64,000 bases of DNA from CAG-552 sp964516925 (GTDB lineage: Bacteria > Bacillota > Clostridia > Christensenellales > Pumilibacteraceae): contig CAZEXL010000002.1 in assembly GCA_964516925.1 (NCBI GenBank), positions 81,573 through 145,572 of the forward strand, written 5' to 3'. Positions within the stretch are counted from its first letter, which is position 1, and each line of letters opens with the position of its first letter. The notes beneath the pieces were generated by a model that saw only the letters and a program-made list of their open reading frames with translations, was not told the origin of the DNA and made no database searches. This document shows, piece after piece, positions 1 through 8,556 of the stretch. Both the position numbers and the translations under genes were made by a program.

Positions 1-619
1 GATAAGTGTGTTCGATCCGTTCGCTTTTTAGTCCGAACGTTTGATACGCTGCCGTATATACGCAATAGTCGCGATATAATCCGTTATCTTCGATTATGCG
101 CGCTACCCCATCGCTTACGAGTCCTTCGAGTTTATCCATTGCAACGGCGACTTTAACTTCGCTCGACGATATATCGTCACCGCAAAAATCGGCTTTTATA
201 AATTCGTCATTTATTGCACTTTCGTCGTACCCCGGACGCTTTATAACGTAAAATTTAGTAAGCTTTTTCAATTCGTCTGCGCAATACCACTTATTTACAG
301 AACGCGCGCCTTCACTACCGATTGCAAAATACAGTTCACGATTATTATCGGCAAAATGTCGCACGGTATCTATTGAATAGCTACATCCTTGTTTGTTTAC
401 TTCATAATCCGAAACGGTAACGTTAGAAGCAAATTCACATGCTTTCAGCATCTTGATGCGCATTTCCGCAGACGCTGCGCTTCCACCCCGCTTAAACGGC
501 GAAACGGAAGTGGGCATAACGATTACTTCGTCGAAGCGTAAAGATAGCTCGTTAATTATATTTTCGTGAGCCTTATGAACGGGATCGAAACTCCCTCCGA
601 ATATAACAGTTTTTATCAT
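1..619 (-). CDS. nadD: Nicotinate-nucleotide adenylyltransferase NadD, partial, probably fused to a YqeK-like HD domain
   Basis: The frame opens with ATG at 619-617, overlapping the obgE stop as ATGA, and stays open to the window edge. It starts MIKTVIFGGSFDPVHKAH, carrying the nucleotidyltransferase GGSFDPVHxGH-type motif. Later come ISSSEVK and a NadD-like end near IIEDNGLYRDY. NadD transfers AMP from ATP to nicotinate mononucleotide in NAD synthesis. After the usual NadD end the frame continues with LKSERIEHTY, which resembles the start of YqeK HD phosphohydrolases (RxxHxxxV). A NadD-YqeK fusion is therefore likely, but the HD motif itself lies outside the window. It is the last visible gene of the MFS-nth-obgE-nadD run. 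Confidence 0.88.
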   Translation of the reverse strand, partial: MIKTVIFGGSFDPVHKAHENIINELSLRFDEVIVMPTSVSPFKRGGSAASAEMRIKMLKACEFASNVTVSDYEVNKQGCSYSIDTVRHFADNNRELYFAIGSEGARSVNKWYCADELKKLTKFYVIKRPGYDESAINDEFIKADFCGDDISSSEVKVAVAMDKLEGLVSDGVARIIEDNGLYRDYCVYTAAYQTFGLKSERIEHTY

Positions 620-1875
620 TCCAAAAACTCGAACTCAAAATCGAGTATTCTTACGATATCGCCGTCTTTAGCTCCGCGAAGTTTAAGTTCTTTTATTATT
701 CCTTTTTCCTTAAGCGTCCTTTGGAAATAATTAAAGCTGTCGTAATCGTTAAGAACGACTCCTCGTGCCACTTCGTCGATAAATCCTCCGCTTACGCCAA
801 AACTTCCGTCGTCATAACGTTCGATTGCATAATCCGACGTTTCGATTTTACCGAATTCGAACGGCTCGTATTCTATTGGTTCGAGCGGCGGCAACGAATC
901 AAGCTTTTTAACGATTTCTTTTACGAGCTCATCCGTGCCTTTGTGCATTATACCGCTTATTTCTATAATACGTTTACCACGAACTTTACGCCTAAATTCT
1001 TTAATGTTTTCTTCGGGTGCAATATCGCATTTGTTAAGCGCAATTATTTGCGGAAGACGAGAAAGCCTGTCGTTGTAAGATTTAAGCTCCTGATTTATTT
1101 TTTTGTAATCATCGTAAGGATCTCTGCCTTCTTGCCCCGAAACGTCTATTACGTGAACGAGCAACCTCGTTCTGTCAACGTGACGCAAAAAATCATGCCC
1201 GAGTCCTACGCCTTCGCTTGCACCTTCGATAAGGCCCGGGATATCGGCGACTACAAAACTACGGTCGTAACAAGACACAACGCCTAAGTTCGGGCTTAGC
1301 GTCGTAAAATGATAATTCGCAATTTTCGGCTTTGCGTTCGTTATCACCGACAATAAGGTCGACTTGCCGACGTTAGGATATCCCACAAGTCCGACATCTG
1401 CAATCGTCATAAGTTCGAGTATTACGGCGTGCTCTTCGGTTAATTGTCCTTTTTGCGAAAAATGCGGTGCTTGACGACGCGAAGACTTGAATCTTGCGTT
1501 GCCCTTGCCGCCTAAACCGCCGCTTAAAACGGTTACGGATTGATTAGCTTCGAACATATCGGCAACGATTCTACCCGATTCTTCGTCGCGAATTACCGTA
1601 CCGCGCGGCACCTTTATTATTAGCGGCTCGCCGTTTTTGCCGTGACAATATTTAGACGAACCGTTTTCGCCGTCAGGCGCGCGAAAATGCTGACAATATC
1701 TAAAATCGGTAAGCGAATTTTTGCTTTCGTCCGAGCAAAAAATTATGCTTCCGCCTTTACCGCCGTCGCCGCCGTCCGGACCGCCGTTAGCGACGTATTT
1801 TTCGGTATAAAACGACGTACAACCGTTTCCGCCGTTACCTGCTTTTATAAAAATTTTAACCTTATCTATGAACAT
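616..1875 (-). CDS. obgE: Obg family GTPase
   Basis: The 419-residue product starts with the glycine-rich Obg fold (residues about 1-158, GGNGGNGCTSF and GGPDGGDGGKGG). It continues with a G domain (P-loop GYPNVGKST, DIPGLIEGA, NKCD) and a C-terminal OCT domain of about 70 residues. Obg is an essential GTPase that binds 50S precursors and links ribosome assembly to growth and, in Bacillus, to the stress response and sporulation. All three domains are present at normal length. It follows nth by 15 bases and overlaps nadD by 3, so the genes are probably translated from one message. Confidence 0.97.
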   Translation of the reverse strand: MFIDKVKIFIKAGNGGNGCTSFYTEKYVANGGPDGGDGGKGGSIIFCSDESKNSLTDFRYCQHFRAPDGENGSSKYCHGKNGEPLIIKVPRGTVIRDEESGRIVADMFEANQSVTVLSGGLGGKGNARFKSSRRQAPHFSQKGQLTEEHAVILELMTIADVGLVGYPNVGKSTLLSVITNAKPKIANYHFTTLSPNLGVVSCYDRSFVVADIPGLIEGASEGVGLGHDFLRHVDRTRLLVHVIDVSGQEGRDPYDDYKKINQELKSYNDRLSRLPQIIALNKCDIAPEENIKEFRRKVRGKRIIEISGIMHKGTDELVKEIVKKLDSLPPLEPIEYEPFEFGKIETSDYAIERYDDGSFGVSGGFIDEVARGVVLNDYDSFNYFQRTLKEKGIIKELKLRGAKDGDIVRILDFEFEFLE

Positions 1876-1890
1876 ACTTATTATTGTTCC

Positions 1891-2526
1891 CTATTTTTTA
1901 TTTTGTTTAATTGATTTTTCAGAACATAAATCGCTTATAGGACAAGTGTCGCATTGCGGTCGTTGCGCTTTACAACAATATCTACCGTGAAATATAAGCA
2001 AATGGTGCGCGTCAGCCTTGTATTCGTTAGGCACCAACGAAAGTAAATCTTTTTCTACGTCATCGGGCGTTTTTCCGCTAGAAAAACCCAATCTATGACT
2101 TACGCGAAAAACGTGCGTATCGACGGCAATCGTAAGTTGACCGAACGCCACCGCAAGAATGACGTTTGCAGTCTTTCGTCCTACTCCGCTTAACGACATA
2201 AGCTCTTCCATGGTTTGAGGTACCGCGCCACCGAATCGGGCGCAAATATCTTTGGACGCGGCAATTATGTTTTTTGCTTTGTTGCGATAAAAGCCGCACG
2301 TAAATATTAGTTTTTCCAATTCGGTTTGTTCTATTTCGGCAAATTGCTCGGGTGTAGACGCAATCTTAAAAAGTTCCTTCGTTACTTCGTTTACGCGTCT
2401 GTCCGTGCATTGCGCCGATAAAACCACGGCAACGAGTAGCTCAAACGGTGTGGAGTAATTAAGTTCGCACTTCGCATAAGGATAACTTTCCTTTAAACGC
2501 GAAAATATTTGCAAGGCTCTATTCAT
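1891..2526 (-). CDS. nth: Endonuclease III
   Basis: The 211-residue product is a base-excision DNA glycosylase/AP lyase for oxidised pyrimidines. Visible are the helix-hairpin-helix with catalytic lysine (LSGVGRKTANV), the catalytic aspartate in VDTHVFRVS, and a C-terminal [4Fe-4S] ligand set C-X6-C-X2-C-X5-C (CKAQRPQC, CDTC, CPISDLC). The length is normal for the family. The ATG at 2526 overlaps the 3' end of the MFS gene by 8 bases and has no separate strong ribosome site, which suggests translational coupling. Confidence 0.96.
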   Translation of the reverse strand: MNRALQIFSRLKESYPYAKCELNYSTPFELLVAVVLSAQCTDRRVNEVTKELFKIASTPEQFAEIEQTELEKLIFTCGFYRNKAKNIIAASKDICARFGGAVPQTMEELMSLSGVGRKTANVILAVAFGQLTIAVDTHVFRVSHRLGFSSGKTPDDVEKDLLSLVPNEYKADAHHLLIFHGRYCCKAQRPQCDTCPISDLCSEKSIKQNKK

Positions 2527-3973
2527 TCGTATTTAATGCGTCGCTTTTATTTTCTAACGTTTTGGCATTGCCGTGTTTTACAAAGCTCATGGTTATAAAC
2601 GCAAGTATGCAGAATATGCAAGCGTATATCAACAAACTACGCGAATCTATAAACTCCATGCAAGCTCCTGCAAGGATGGGCGTAAGTATTTGCGCTCCCA
2701 TCGAAAACGAATAATACAAACCCGTGAAAACGCCGGTAGTTCGCTCGGTTGCCATCTCTACGCTCATTACGAACGAATGTACGTTTATCGTAGCCCAACC
2801 GGCACCCACAAGCACGAATACGGGATACATTATGTACTTTAATAAATCGATATCCTTTATAGAATACAATAAAATCGCACCCAATCCAAAGCCTGCAATC
2901 ATCATGCCTACGCCTATCATTACGGTTTTTTTCCTGCCGATTTTTTCGCCTATTTTGCTAGCCGGCACGAAGAAAATAAACGCCGCAGCCTGCGCTACGA
3001 TAAGCGCCATGGAAAAGCTTTCCATCTTAAGTACGTCTAAAGCGAACGCCGAAAAATGAGACGTTACTCCGTTGTACGCAAAATACCAAAGCGCCACCGA
3101 CAACAGAATAAACACAAGACTCTTCTTTTGCTCTTTATTTAACAGCTTGTACCCTTCTTTTATGGATATTTTCTCACCGTCGGATTCTTCTTCGTCCTCT
3201 ACGATTCCGTTTTCTACTAGCAACTTTTTCTTTTCTTCAACGAATTTGTTCTCGTTAACTTTAAGAACCAATACTATCGTTGCTATAACCATTAGCGCAG
3301 CCGTTACGCCGACAAGCAACCAATTGTTACCGACAAGGCGAACGACGGTTTCTGCTTTTTCGACGTATGCGCCCGAAGCGGAATCCCAAACCGTTATCGT
3401 ATTGCCGGTTTCGATAGTTTCGGTAGTAAGGAAAACCTTAAACATCATAAGAACGGTCGGAATTACGCCGCCTACCGTTCCCATTATATTAATTACGGTA
3501 TTGCCTTGCGAACGTATCGGCTTGGGGGTAATATCCGGCATTAGCGCAACGGCAGGAGTTCGATATAAACACATACATATAAGCAAAAATGCGGTGGTAA
3601 CAAGCATAATCGCAAGCCATCCTGAATTTACCTCGGCCGACTTTACCGCCATATTAAAGCTGAAATTCACAAGCAAGAAGAAAAACGCCGCAAGAATCGA
3701 TCCTACAACTATAAACGGAATGCGCCTACCGAATTTGTCTTTTATCTTACCCTTAAGATTATCCGACCAAAGCCCCATAAACGGCAACATAATAAGCGCG
3801 ATTACGTTATCGGCAGCCATAATCAAGCCTCGCAAAGTTTCACCGAACCCCATTTCGCGTAGCATTAACGGCATAAGATTGTCATATACTTGCCAAAACA
3901 TGGTTATCGCCATAAACGCAAGGCCTACGAGCATAGTTCGTTTTACGTTTAATTTAAGTTTTGTTTCACCCAT
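2519..3973 (-). CDS. MFS transporter, SLC45/GPH-like sugar symporter
   Basis: I place the start at ATG 3973, which has GGAGA eight bases upstream; a longer frame begins at 4015 but lacks a site. The 484-residue product has about 12 hydrophobic segments. It carries a loop 2-3 motif of the SLC45/GPH-like major facilitator group (GLWSDN, KDKFGRRIPFI) and a repeat of it in the second half (GEKIGRKKT). Such proteins usually move sugars or glycosides with a cation. The substrate cannot be read from the sequence. The gene heads the run leading to nth, obgE and nadD and has its own promoter. Confidence 0.85.
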   Translation of the reverse strand: MGETKLKLNVKRTMLVGLAFMAITMFWQVYDNLMPLMLREMGFGETLRGLIMAADNVIALIMLPFMGLWSDNLKGKIKDKFGRRIPFIVVGSILAAFFFLLVNFSFNMAVKSAEVNSGWLAIMLVTTAFLLICMCLYRTPAVALMPDITPKPIRSQGNTVINIMGTVGGVIPTVLMMFKVFLTTETIETGNTITVWDSASGAYVEKAETVVRLVGNNWLLVGVTAALMVIATIVLVLKVNENKFVEEKKKLLVENGIVEDEEESDGEKISIKEGYKLLNKEQKKSLVFILLSVALWYFAYNGVTSHFSAFALDVLKMESFSMALIVAQAAAFIFFVPASKIGEKIGRKKTVMIGVGMMIAGFGLGAILLYSIKDIDLLKYIMYPVFVLVGAGWATINVHSFVMSVEMATERTTGVFTGLYYSFSMGAQILTPILAGACMEFIDSRSLLIYACIFCILAFITMSFVKHGNAKTLENKSDALNTNE

Positions 3974-4027
3974 AACTTTCTCCAACGGTTTAGACAGATG
4001 CACAGAAATACACACCTACTTCTGTAC

Positions 4028-4056
4028 ATTATAACATATAAAACCGTCAAAAGCAA
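4028..4056 (-). promoter_or_regulatory. Sigma-A-type promoter of the MFS-nth-obgE-nadD run
   Basis: On the minus strand TTGCTT (4056-4051) and TATAAT (4033-4028) are separated by 17 bases. Transcription would start near 4021, giving a leader of about 48 bases that carries the GGAGA site of the MFS gene. Confidence 0.65.
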
Positions 4057-4066
4057 ATTGTTTGAG

Positions 4067-4315
4067 TTATTTTTTCGTAATATTCAAAACTCCGTTGTAA
4101 TCTTTTACAAGAAAGTATCCCATATAAGTCGCATATTTCCCCGATTGCAACGTCCTTTTTGCAACAGCCTCGTTGTTCGTTTTTACCGATAATCCGCACC
4201 CGTTATATATTGTCGACGGCGTAGATATAATATCTGCTTTAGCGCCTGCTTTTTTAAGGTTTTGGGCAAATTTAAGCGCATTGCTTCTAGACCTAAATGA
4301 AAATATATAGTACAT
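4067..4315 (-). CDS. DUF3343 family protein (putative Se/S carrier-like)
   Basis: The 82-residue protein starts MYYIFSFRSRSNALKFAQ and contains the DUF3343 hallmark STPSTIYNGCGLSVK with a conserved Cys. Family members are small proteins often encoded next to aminotransferase class V/cysteine-desulfurase-like genes. They are thought, without firm proof, to handle sulfur or selenium. Here the desulfurase-like gene is its divergent neighbour, which supports that pairing. GGAGA lies about 10 bases upstream of the ATG. Confidence 0.8.
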   Translation of the reverse strand: MYYIFSFRSRSNALKFAQNLKKAGAKADIISTPSTIYNGCGLSVKTNNEAVAKRTLQSGKYATYMGYFLVKDYNGVLNITKK

Positions 4316-4367
4316 AATTTTATTTCTCCGTAGTAAATCAATTGTGTAGTTTAATCTTTACAACTCG

Positions 4368-4393
4368 TATAATGTAATGTAGATACTACATTA
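4368..4393 (+). promoter_or_regulatory. TATAAT and adjoining palindromic operator candidate
   Basis: TATAAT at 4368-4373 points toward the desulfurase-like gene and is followed directly by a perfect palindrome, TAATGTAG-ATA-CTACATTA (4375-4393), lying where transcription would start. No good -35 stands at 17 bases. An operator for a dimeric repressor is the simplest reading; a short leader hairpin is the alternative. Confidence 0.5.
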
Positions 4394-4417
4394 TATTTGA
4401 TTTTTTTAGGGTGTGTT

Positions 4418-5533
4418 ATGATTTATTTTGACAACAGCAGTACTACCGAATACAAACCGCAAGAAGTTATACAAAGTGTGTACGATACGCTTAAAACGTT
4501 GCCGTACAACGCCGGACGATCGGGACACAGCATGGCAATTAAAGCAGCTACAGCGTTAAACGATTCCAGACTTTCCGCGGCGAACTTTTTCGACTGCGAG
4601 CCGGAAAGAACTATATTTACTTATGGTTGCACCGACAGCCTAAATCTTGCAATTTTCGGTTCTGTTCAAAGAGGCTGCCACGTTGTTACGACAGCGTTCG
4701 AACATAACAGCGTATTGCGACCGCTATTTAAGCTTTATTCGGACGGAATAATTCAACTTAGCATAGTGCAACCCGACGGAGACGGAAAGATTCACGCGTC
4801 TACCGTTCTTAACGAGATAAAAAAGAACACCTGCTTAGTAGCTATGAACAGCGTTAGCAACGTTACGGGACTTCCGCTTCCGATAGAAGACGTAGGCAGC
4901 CAATTGAAAAACGAAAAAATACTTTTTTTGGTTGACGGAGCGCAAAGCGCAGGATATCGAAAGTATGACTATTCGTTGTTCGATATGTACGCCGTTGCTC
5001 CACATAAAGGCTTACACGCGCCGCAGGGTATCGGGCTGTTGACGTTAAGCGAAAAAGCAAAGCTTACGCCATATCGACTAGGCGGCACAGGTACTTCTTC
5101 ACAAAGCGTACTGCAACCTAAAGACCTTCCCGAAGCGTTGGAATCGGGCACGCTGCCGCTTCCGAACATCGTTGCGCTTAATGCGGCAATAAACTACACG
5201 AAACGTAATTTCGACGTTATTTCGGCAAAAATCGCAATGCTGGGCAGATATTTATTCGACAGATTATTGCAAATTAAAAACGTTTCGGTTTACACAACCG
5301 ACTCGACGGCAGGAATAATCGCATTCAACGTAAACTCGCTTAATTCGGCAGAATGCGCAAATTTACTCGACGACGCCGGATATTGCGTAAGAAGCGGATT
5401 GCACTGCGCTCCGCTTCTGCATAAATTTTATCGCACTCTAAACACGGGTATGATACGAGCTTCGCTTGGCGTAGACAATACGTTTGAACAAATCGATTCT
5501 TTTTTAAACTTAATAGAATACGTCTCCAATTAA
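4418..5533 (+). CDS. Aminotransferase class V / cysteine desulfurase-like enzyme
   Basis: The start is ATG 4418, with AGGGTG a few bases before it; the longer frame from 4397 is unlikely. The 371-residue product begins MIYFDNSSTTEYKP as in NifS/IscS-type enzymes. It carries HxxN-type EHNSVLRPL, DGAQSAGY, the PLP lysine in VAPHKGLHAPQG and the sulfur-carrying cysteine in RSGLHCAP. It would take sulfur from cysteine (or selenium from selenocysteine) as an enzyme-bound persulfide. No iscU or tRNA-thiolation gene is adjacent; the divergent DUF3343 gene is the likely partner. Confidence 0.88.
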   Translation: MIYFDNSSTTEYKPQEVIQSVYDTLKTLPYNAGRSGHSMAIKAATALNDSRLSAANFFDCEPERTIFTYGCTDSLNLAIFGSVQRGCHVVTTAFEHNSVLRPLFKLYSDGIIQLSIVQPDGDGKIHASTVLNEIKKNTCLVAMNSVSNVTGLPLPIEDVGSQLKNEKILFLVDGAQSAGYRKYDYSLFDMYAVAPHKGLHAPQGIGLLTLSEKAKLTPYRLGGTGTSSQSVLQPKDLPEALESGTLPLPNIVALNAAINYTKRNFDVISAKIAMLGRYLFDRLLQIKNVSVYTTDSTAGIIAFNVNSLNSAECANLLDDAGYCVRSGLHCAPLLHKFYRTLNTGMIRASLGVDNTFEQIDSFLNLIEYVSN

Positions 5534-5565
5534 GTATGAGTGTAAGTTTGTTTATGCGTAAAAAA

Positions 5566-5596
5566 ACAGACCTGCATAATTGTTATGCAAGTCTGT
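5566..5596. terminator. Bidirectional terminator between desulfurase-like gene and ilvE
   Basis: A hairpin with arms 5566-5579 and 5583-5596 (ACAGAC.TGCATAA / TTATGCA.GTCTGT, one mismatch) has an A run on the left and a T run on the right. It can end both converging transcripts. Confidence 0.85.
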
Positions 5597-5618
5597 CTTT
5601 ATTTTTTGCTAATGCAAA

Positions 5619-6680
5619 TTACTTTCTGATAATGTCTACCCAGTTGTTCTTGTCGGGATACTTGCCGCACTGGATACCGGTGAGTTCATCATAAATTTGC
5701 TTGCTGATTTCGCCCATTTCGCCGCCGTTTACGATATAGTCTTTGCCGTTATAGCAGAAGCATCCTACGGGAGAAATAACCGCCGCGGTGCCGGTACCGA
5801 AGATTTCGGTAAGCGTGCCCTTATCGGCAGCTTCGGCAACCTTGCGAATATCTACGTTGCCTTCGCGAACCTTAATACCGCGCTGTTTTAAAAGCGTAAT
5901 TACGCTACGACGAGTGATACCCGGCAAAATACTACCGCGCAAAGCCGGAGTGTAAGCAACGCCGTCGATAATGAAGAAGATGTTCATTGCGCCGACTTCT
6001 TCTACGTAACGATGATACTTAGCGTCGAGCCACATTGCTTGATCGTAACCCTTAGCCTGAGCTTCTTCGCCAGCCTTCATGCTTGCTGCGTAGTTACCGA
6101 TTACCTTGTGTCCGCCCGTGCCGCCGCGAGCTGCACGAACATAGTTCTGCTCTACGAAAAGTTTTACGGGAGCAAGACCGTGAGCGTAATATGCGCCAAC
6201 CGGGCTGAGGATAACGTACATGTAGTATGTTTTAGAAGCATGAACGCCAAGAGCTGCTTCGGTAGCGATCATCGTAGGACGTATGTAAAGCGCCGTACCT
6301 GCGTCGGTAGGAATCCAATCTTCATCCACAAAAATAAGTTGCTTAATAGCATCGTAAACAAATTCCTTGTCGAATGCAGGCATGCAAAGTCTTTGCGCCG
6401 AATCGCACATTCTGTCAAGGTTATCGTGAAGACGGAACAAACGAATTTCGCCCTTGTCGTTTTTGTAAGCTTTTGCGCCTTCGAATACGCCTTGCGCATA
6501 GTGAAGAACGGAAGCAGAGGGAGCAAGATGCAAATCTTGCCACGGCTGAATACGTGCATTCTTCCATTCGCCGCCCTCATATTCCATAATGAACATGTGG
6601 TCGGTAAAATGCTTACCAAAGCCAAGCTTTCCGGTAGGCTTTTCTTTCTTGTTTTCCGTCTTAATAATTTTAAGTTCCAT
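5619..6680 (-). CDS. ilvE: Branched-chain amino acid aminotransferase
   Basis: The start is ATG 6680 with AGGAG nine bases upstream; the in-frame start at 6710 lies inside the preceding gene. The 353-residue fold-type IV PLP enzyme shows YAQGVFEGAKAY, the PLP lysine in HKVIGNYAAS, and the GTGTAAVISPVG phosphate-binding region. It interconverts leucine, isoleucine and valine with their 2-oxo acids. It is the last gene of the degV-aminotransferase-tyrS-yigZ-ilvE run. Its codon use seems more selected than that of its neighbours, fitting high expression. Confidence 0.95.
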   Translation of the reverse strand: MELKIIKTENKKEKPTGKLGFGKHFTDHMFIMEYEGGEWKNARIQPWQDLHLAPSASVLHYAQGVFEGAKAYKNDKGEIRLFRLHDNLDRMCDSAQRLCMPAFDKEFVYDAIKQLIFVDEDWIPTDAGTALYIRPTMIATEAALGVHASKTYYMYVILSPVGAYYAHGLAPVKLFVEQNYVRAARGGTGGHKVIGNYAASMKAGEEAQAKGYDQAMWLDAKYHRYVEEVGAMNIFFIIDGVAYTPALRGSILPGITRRSVITLLKQRGIKVREGNVDIRKVAEAADKGTLTEIFGTGTAAVISPVGCFCYNGKDYIVNGGEMGEISKQIYDELTGIQCGKYPDKNNWVDIIRK

Positions 6681-6693
6681 TGTATAAACTCCT

Positions 6694-7305
6694 TTACGCT
6701 TTCGCGTCAATTATTTCTTTATAACACGCTTTCGCGTTTTTAGTAATTTTAAGTTTTCCGTTAGCTTTGTCGATAAGCGGCGTTACGTCGCTACCGATCG
6801 GAACGGAATACGTAAACGATACGTATTGACAATACCGCACGTCGCTTATCCCTGAAAAGCCACCGATCTTTTTGAACGTAGCAAAATCGCAGACGCAATC
6901 GTACGTATCACACATAATATACTCTTTTCGTTTGCATTTGGCAAGCGATTGAACGGCTCCTTGAGAATATGCTCTTGTTAATCCGCCCGTTCCGAGCTTT
7001 ACTCCGCCAAAATATCGCACAACAGCGACCATGCATTTTTTTAGCCCCGCGCCTTTTATCGCTTCCATTATAGGAGCGCCAGCCGTTCCGCTTGGTTCCC
7101 CGTCGTCGCTAAAACGAGACATATTGCCAAGCTCGTCCCAAATCGCAGCGTAACAAACGTGCGTGGCGTCGTGATACGATTTTCTTAACGATTTAAGCTT
7201 TTGTGCGACGTCTTCTTCGCTTTCGACGTGATAAGCAAACGCCATAAAACGAGAACGCGAAATAACAAATTCGTCGTATCCGTCGTCGATCGTTACGTAT
7301 CTCAT
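6694..7305 (-). CDS. YigZ/IMPACT family protein
   Basis: The 203-residue product has the UPF0029 N-terminal domain (SRFMAFAYHVESEEDV, HDATHVCYA, SDDGEPSGTAGAPI, VVRYFGGVKLGTGGL) and a short C-terminal ferredoxin-like domain. Family members are cytoplasmic and associated with translation or stress, with no settled biochemical role in bacteria. The start overlaps the tyrS stop as ATGA, so the two are coupled. Confidence 0.9.
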   Translation of the reverse strand: MRYVTIDDGYDEFVISRSRFMAFAYHVESEEDVAQKLKSLRKSYHDATHVCYAAIWDELGNMSRFSDDGEPSGTAGAPIMEAIKGAGLKKCMVAVVRYFGGVKLGTGGLTRAYSQGAVQSLAKCKRKEYIMCDTYDCVCDFATFKKIGGFSGISDVRYCQYVSFTYSVPIGSDVTPLIDKANGKLKITKNAKACYKEIIDAKA

Positions 7306-8510
7306 TTGATTACAATTTTAACGTGCGCTTTTTTACCCTTGTGCAGTACAAACTCGTTGTTTGCGGTAAAATCAAGTATCTTTGCTCCTACGCTGTCGAC
7401 TTTCGATTCGTTGATTTTAACACCGCCACCTTCGATAAGTCTGCGCGCTTCGCTTTTAGAGGACGCCATCGCCGCCAAAACGAGCAAATCGACTATCAAC
7501 GTTTCGCCGGTTAAAGTAAGTTCTTTGGTGGGCATTTCTCCGCCGCCGCCGAACGCCCCGATCGCCATTGCTTCCGCTTTTTTTGCTTCCGCTTCGCCGT
7601 GAACAAGCTTCGTAACTTCGAACGCAAGACGTTTTTTAGCTTCGTTAATTCGCTCATCCTTAAATTTACAAAGATCTGCGATTTCGTCAAGTTCTACAAA
7701 CGTCAAAAGCTTAAGGCACTCTTCTACCTTTGCATCCTCGACGTTACGGAAATATTGATAAAACTCGTACGGCGACGTTTTGTTTGCATCGAGCCACAAA
7801 GCGCCTTTTGCAGTTTTGCCCATTTTCTTACCGTCGGAAGTCTCCAAAAGCGAAAACGTTACCGCATACGCATCGGCTGACTCTTTTCGGCGAATAAGGT
7901 CTGCGCCTGCAAGCATGTTGCTCCATTGATCGTTACCGCCCACCTGAAGCTTTACACCGTGCTTTTTGTAAAGCATGTAAAAGTCGTAAGCTTGCATAAG
8001 CATATAGTTAAACTCCAAGAAGCTGAGCCCCTTTTCCATACGTGCCTTATAACATTCGGCAGTAAGCATTTTATTTACCGAAAAGTATGCGCCTACTTCA
8101 CGCAAAAAGCCTATATAATTTAGCTCGGACAGCCACTCTGCGTTATTAAGCATAAGCGCAGCATTTTCGCCTTCGAAACGAATAAAGCGTTTTAGTTGAG
8201 TTTTGAACGCTTCGCAGTTTTTTGCAACCGTTTCTGCCGTCATCATGTTGCGCATGTCCGTTCTGCCCGACGGATCGCCTATCATACCCGTACCGCCGCC
8301 GATAAGTGCAATTGGCTTATGCCCCGCCTTTTGCATGTGAGCCATTGCCATTATGGGAATGTAATGGCCGATATGCAAACTGTCTGCCGTAGGATCGAAA
8401 CCTACGTAAAACGGTACGCTTTCGGTATCGAGCAATTTACGCAAATCGTCTTCGTAAACCGTTTGCTTTATGAATCCTCTTTCGTAAAGAGTGTCTAGTA
8501 CGTTTTTCAT
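7302..8510 (-). CDS. tyrS: Tyrosyl-tRNA synthetase
   Basis: The 402-residue product carries the class I HIGH motif (residues 46-49, SLHIGHY), the tyrosine pocket around GGNDQWSNM, and a KMSKS-loop variant KKMGKT. A C-terminal S4 RNA-binding domain contains SKSEARRLIEGGGVKIN. It charges tRNA-Tyr. The ATG at 8510 follows AAAGGA. The gap upstream is only about 45 bases, so no T-box leader fits in front of it; control probably comes from the promoter above degV. Confidence 0.96.
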   Translation of the reverse strand: MKNVLDTLYERGFIKQTVYEDDLRKLLDTESVPFYVGFDPTADSLHIGHYIPIMAMAHMQKAGHKPIALIGGGTGMIGDPSGRTDMRNMMTAETVAKNCEAFKTQLKRFIRFEGENAALMLNNAEWLSELNYIGFLREVGAYFSVNKMLTAECYKARMEKGLSFLEFNYMLMQAYDFYMLYKKHGVKLQVGGNDQWSNMLAGADLIRRKESADAYAVTFSLLETSDGKKMGKTAKGALWLDANKTSPYEFYQYFRNVEDAKVEECLKLLTFVELDEIADLCKFKDERINEAKKRLAFEVTKLVHGEAEAKKAEAMAIGAFGGGGEMPTKELTLTGETLIVDLLVLAAMASSKSEARRLIEGGGVKINESKVDSVGAKILDFTANNEFVLHKGKKAHVKIVIK

Positions 8511-8556
8511 TTATCCTTTCGGCTTAGCAAAATATGTTTTACTGAGCCGTCCTTTA

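Noticed and set aside
7302..8510. Non-functional KMSKS loop in tyrS (KMGKT)
   Set aside because: Bacterial TyrRS commonly deviates from KMSKS (for example KFGKS), so this is normal variation.
8511..8556. T-box leader for tyrS
   Set aside because: The gap is too short and no T-box sequence or specifier structure is visible.
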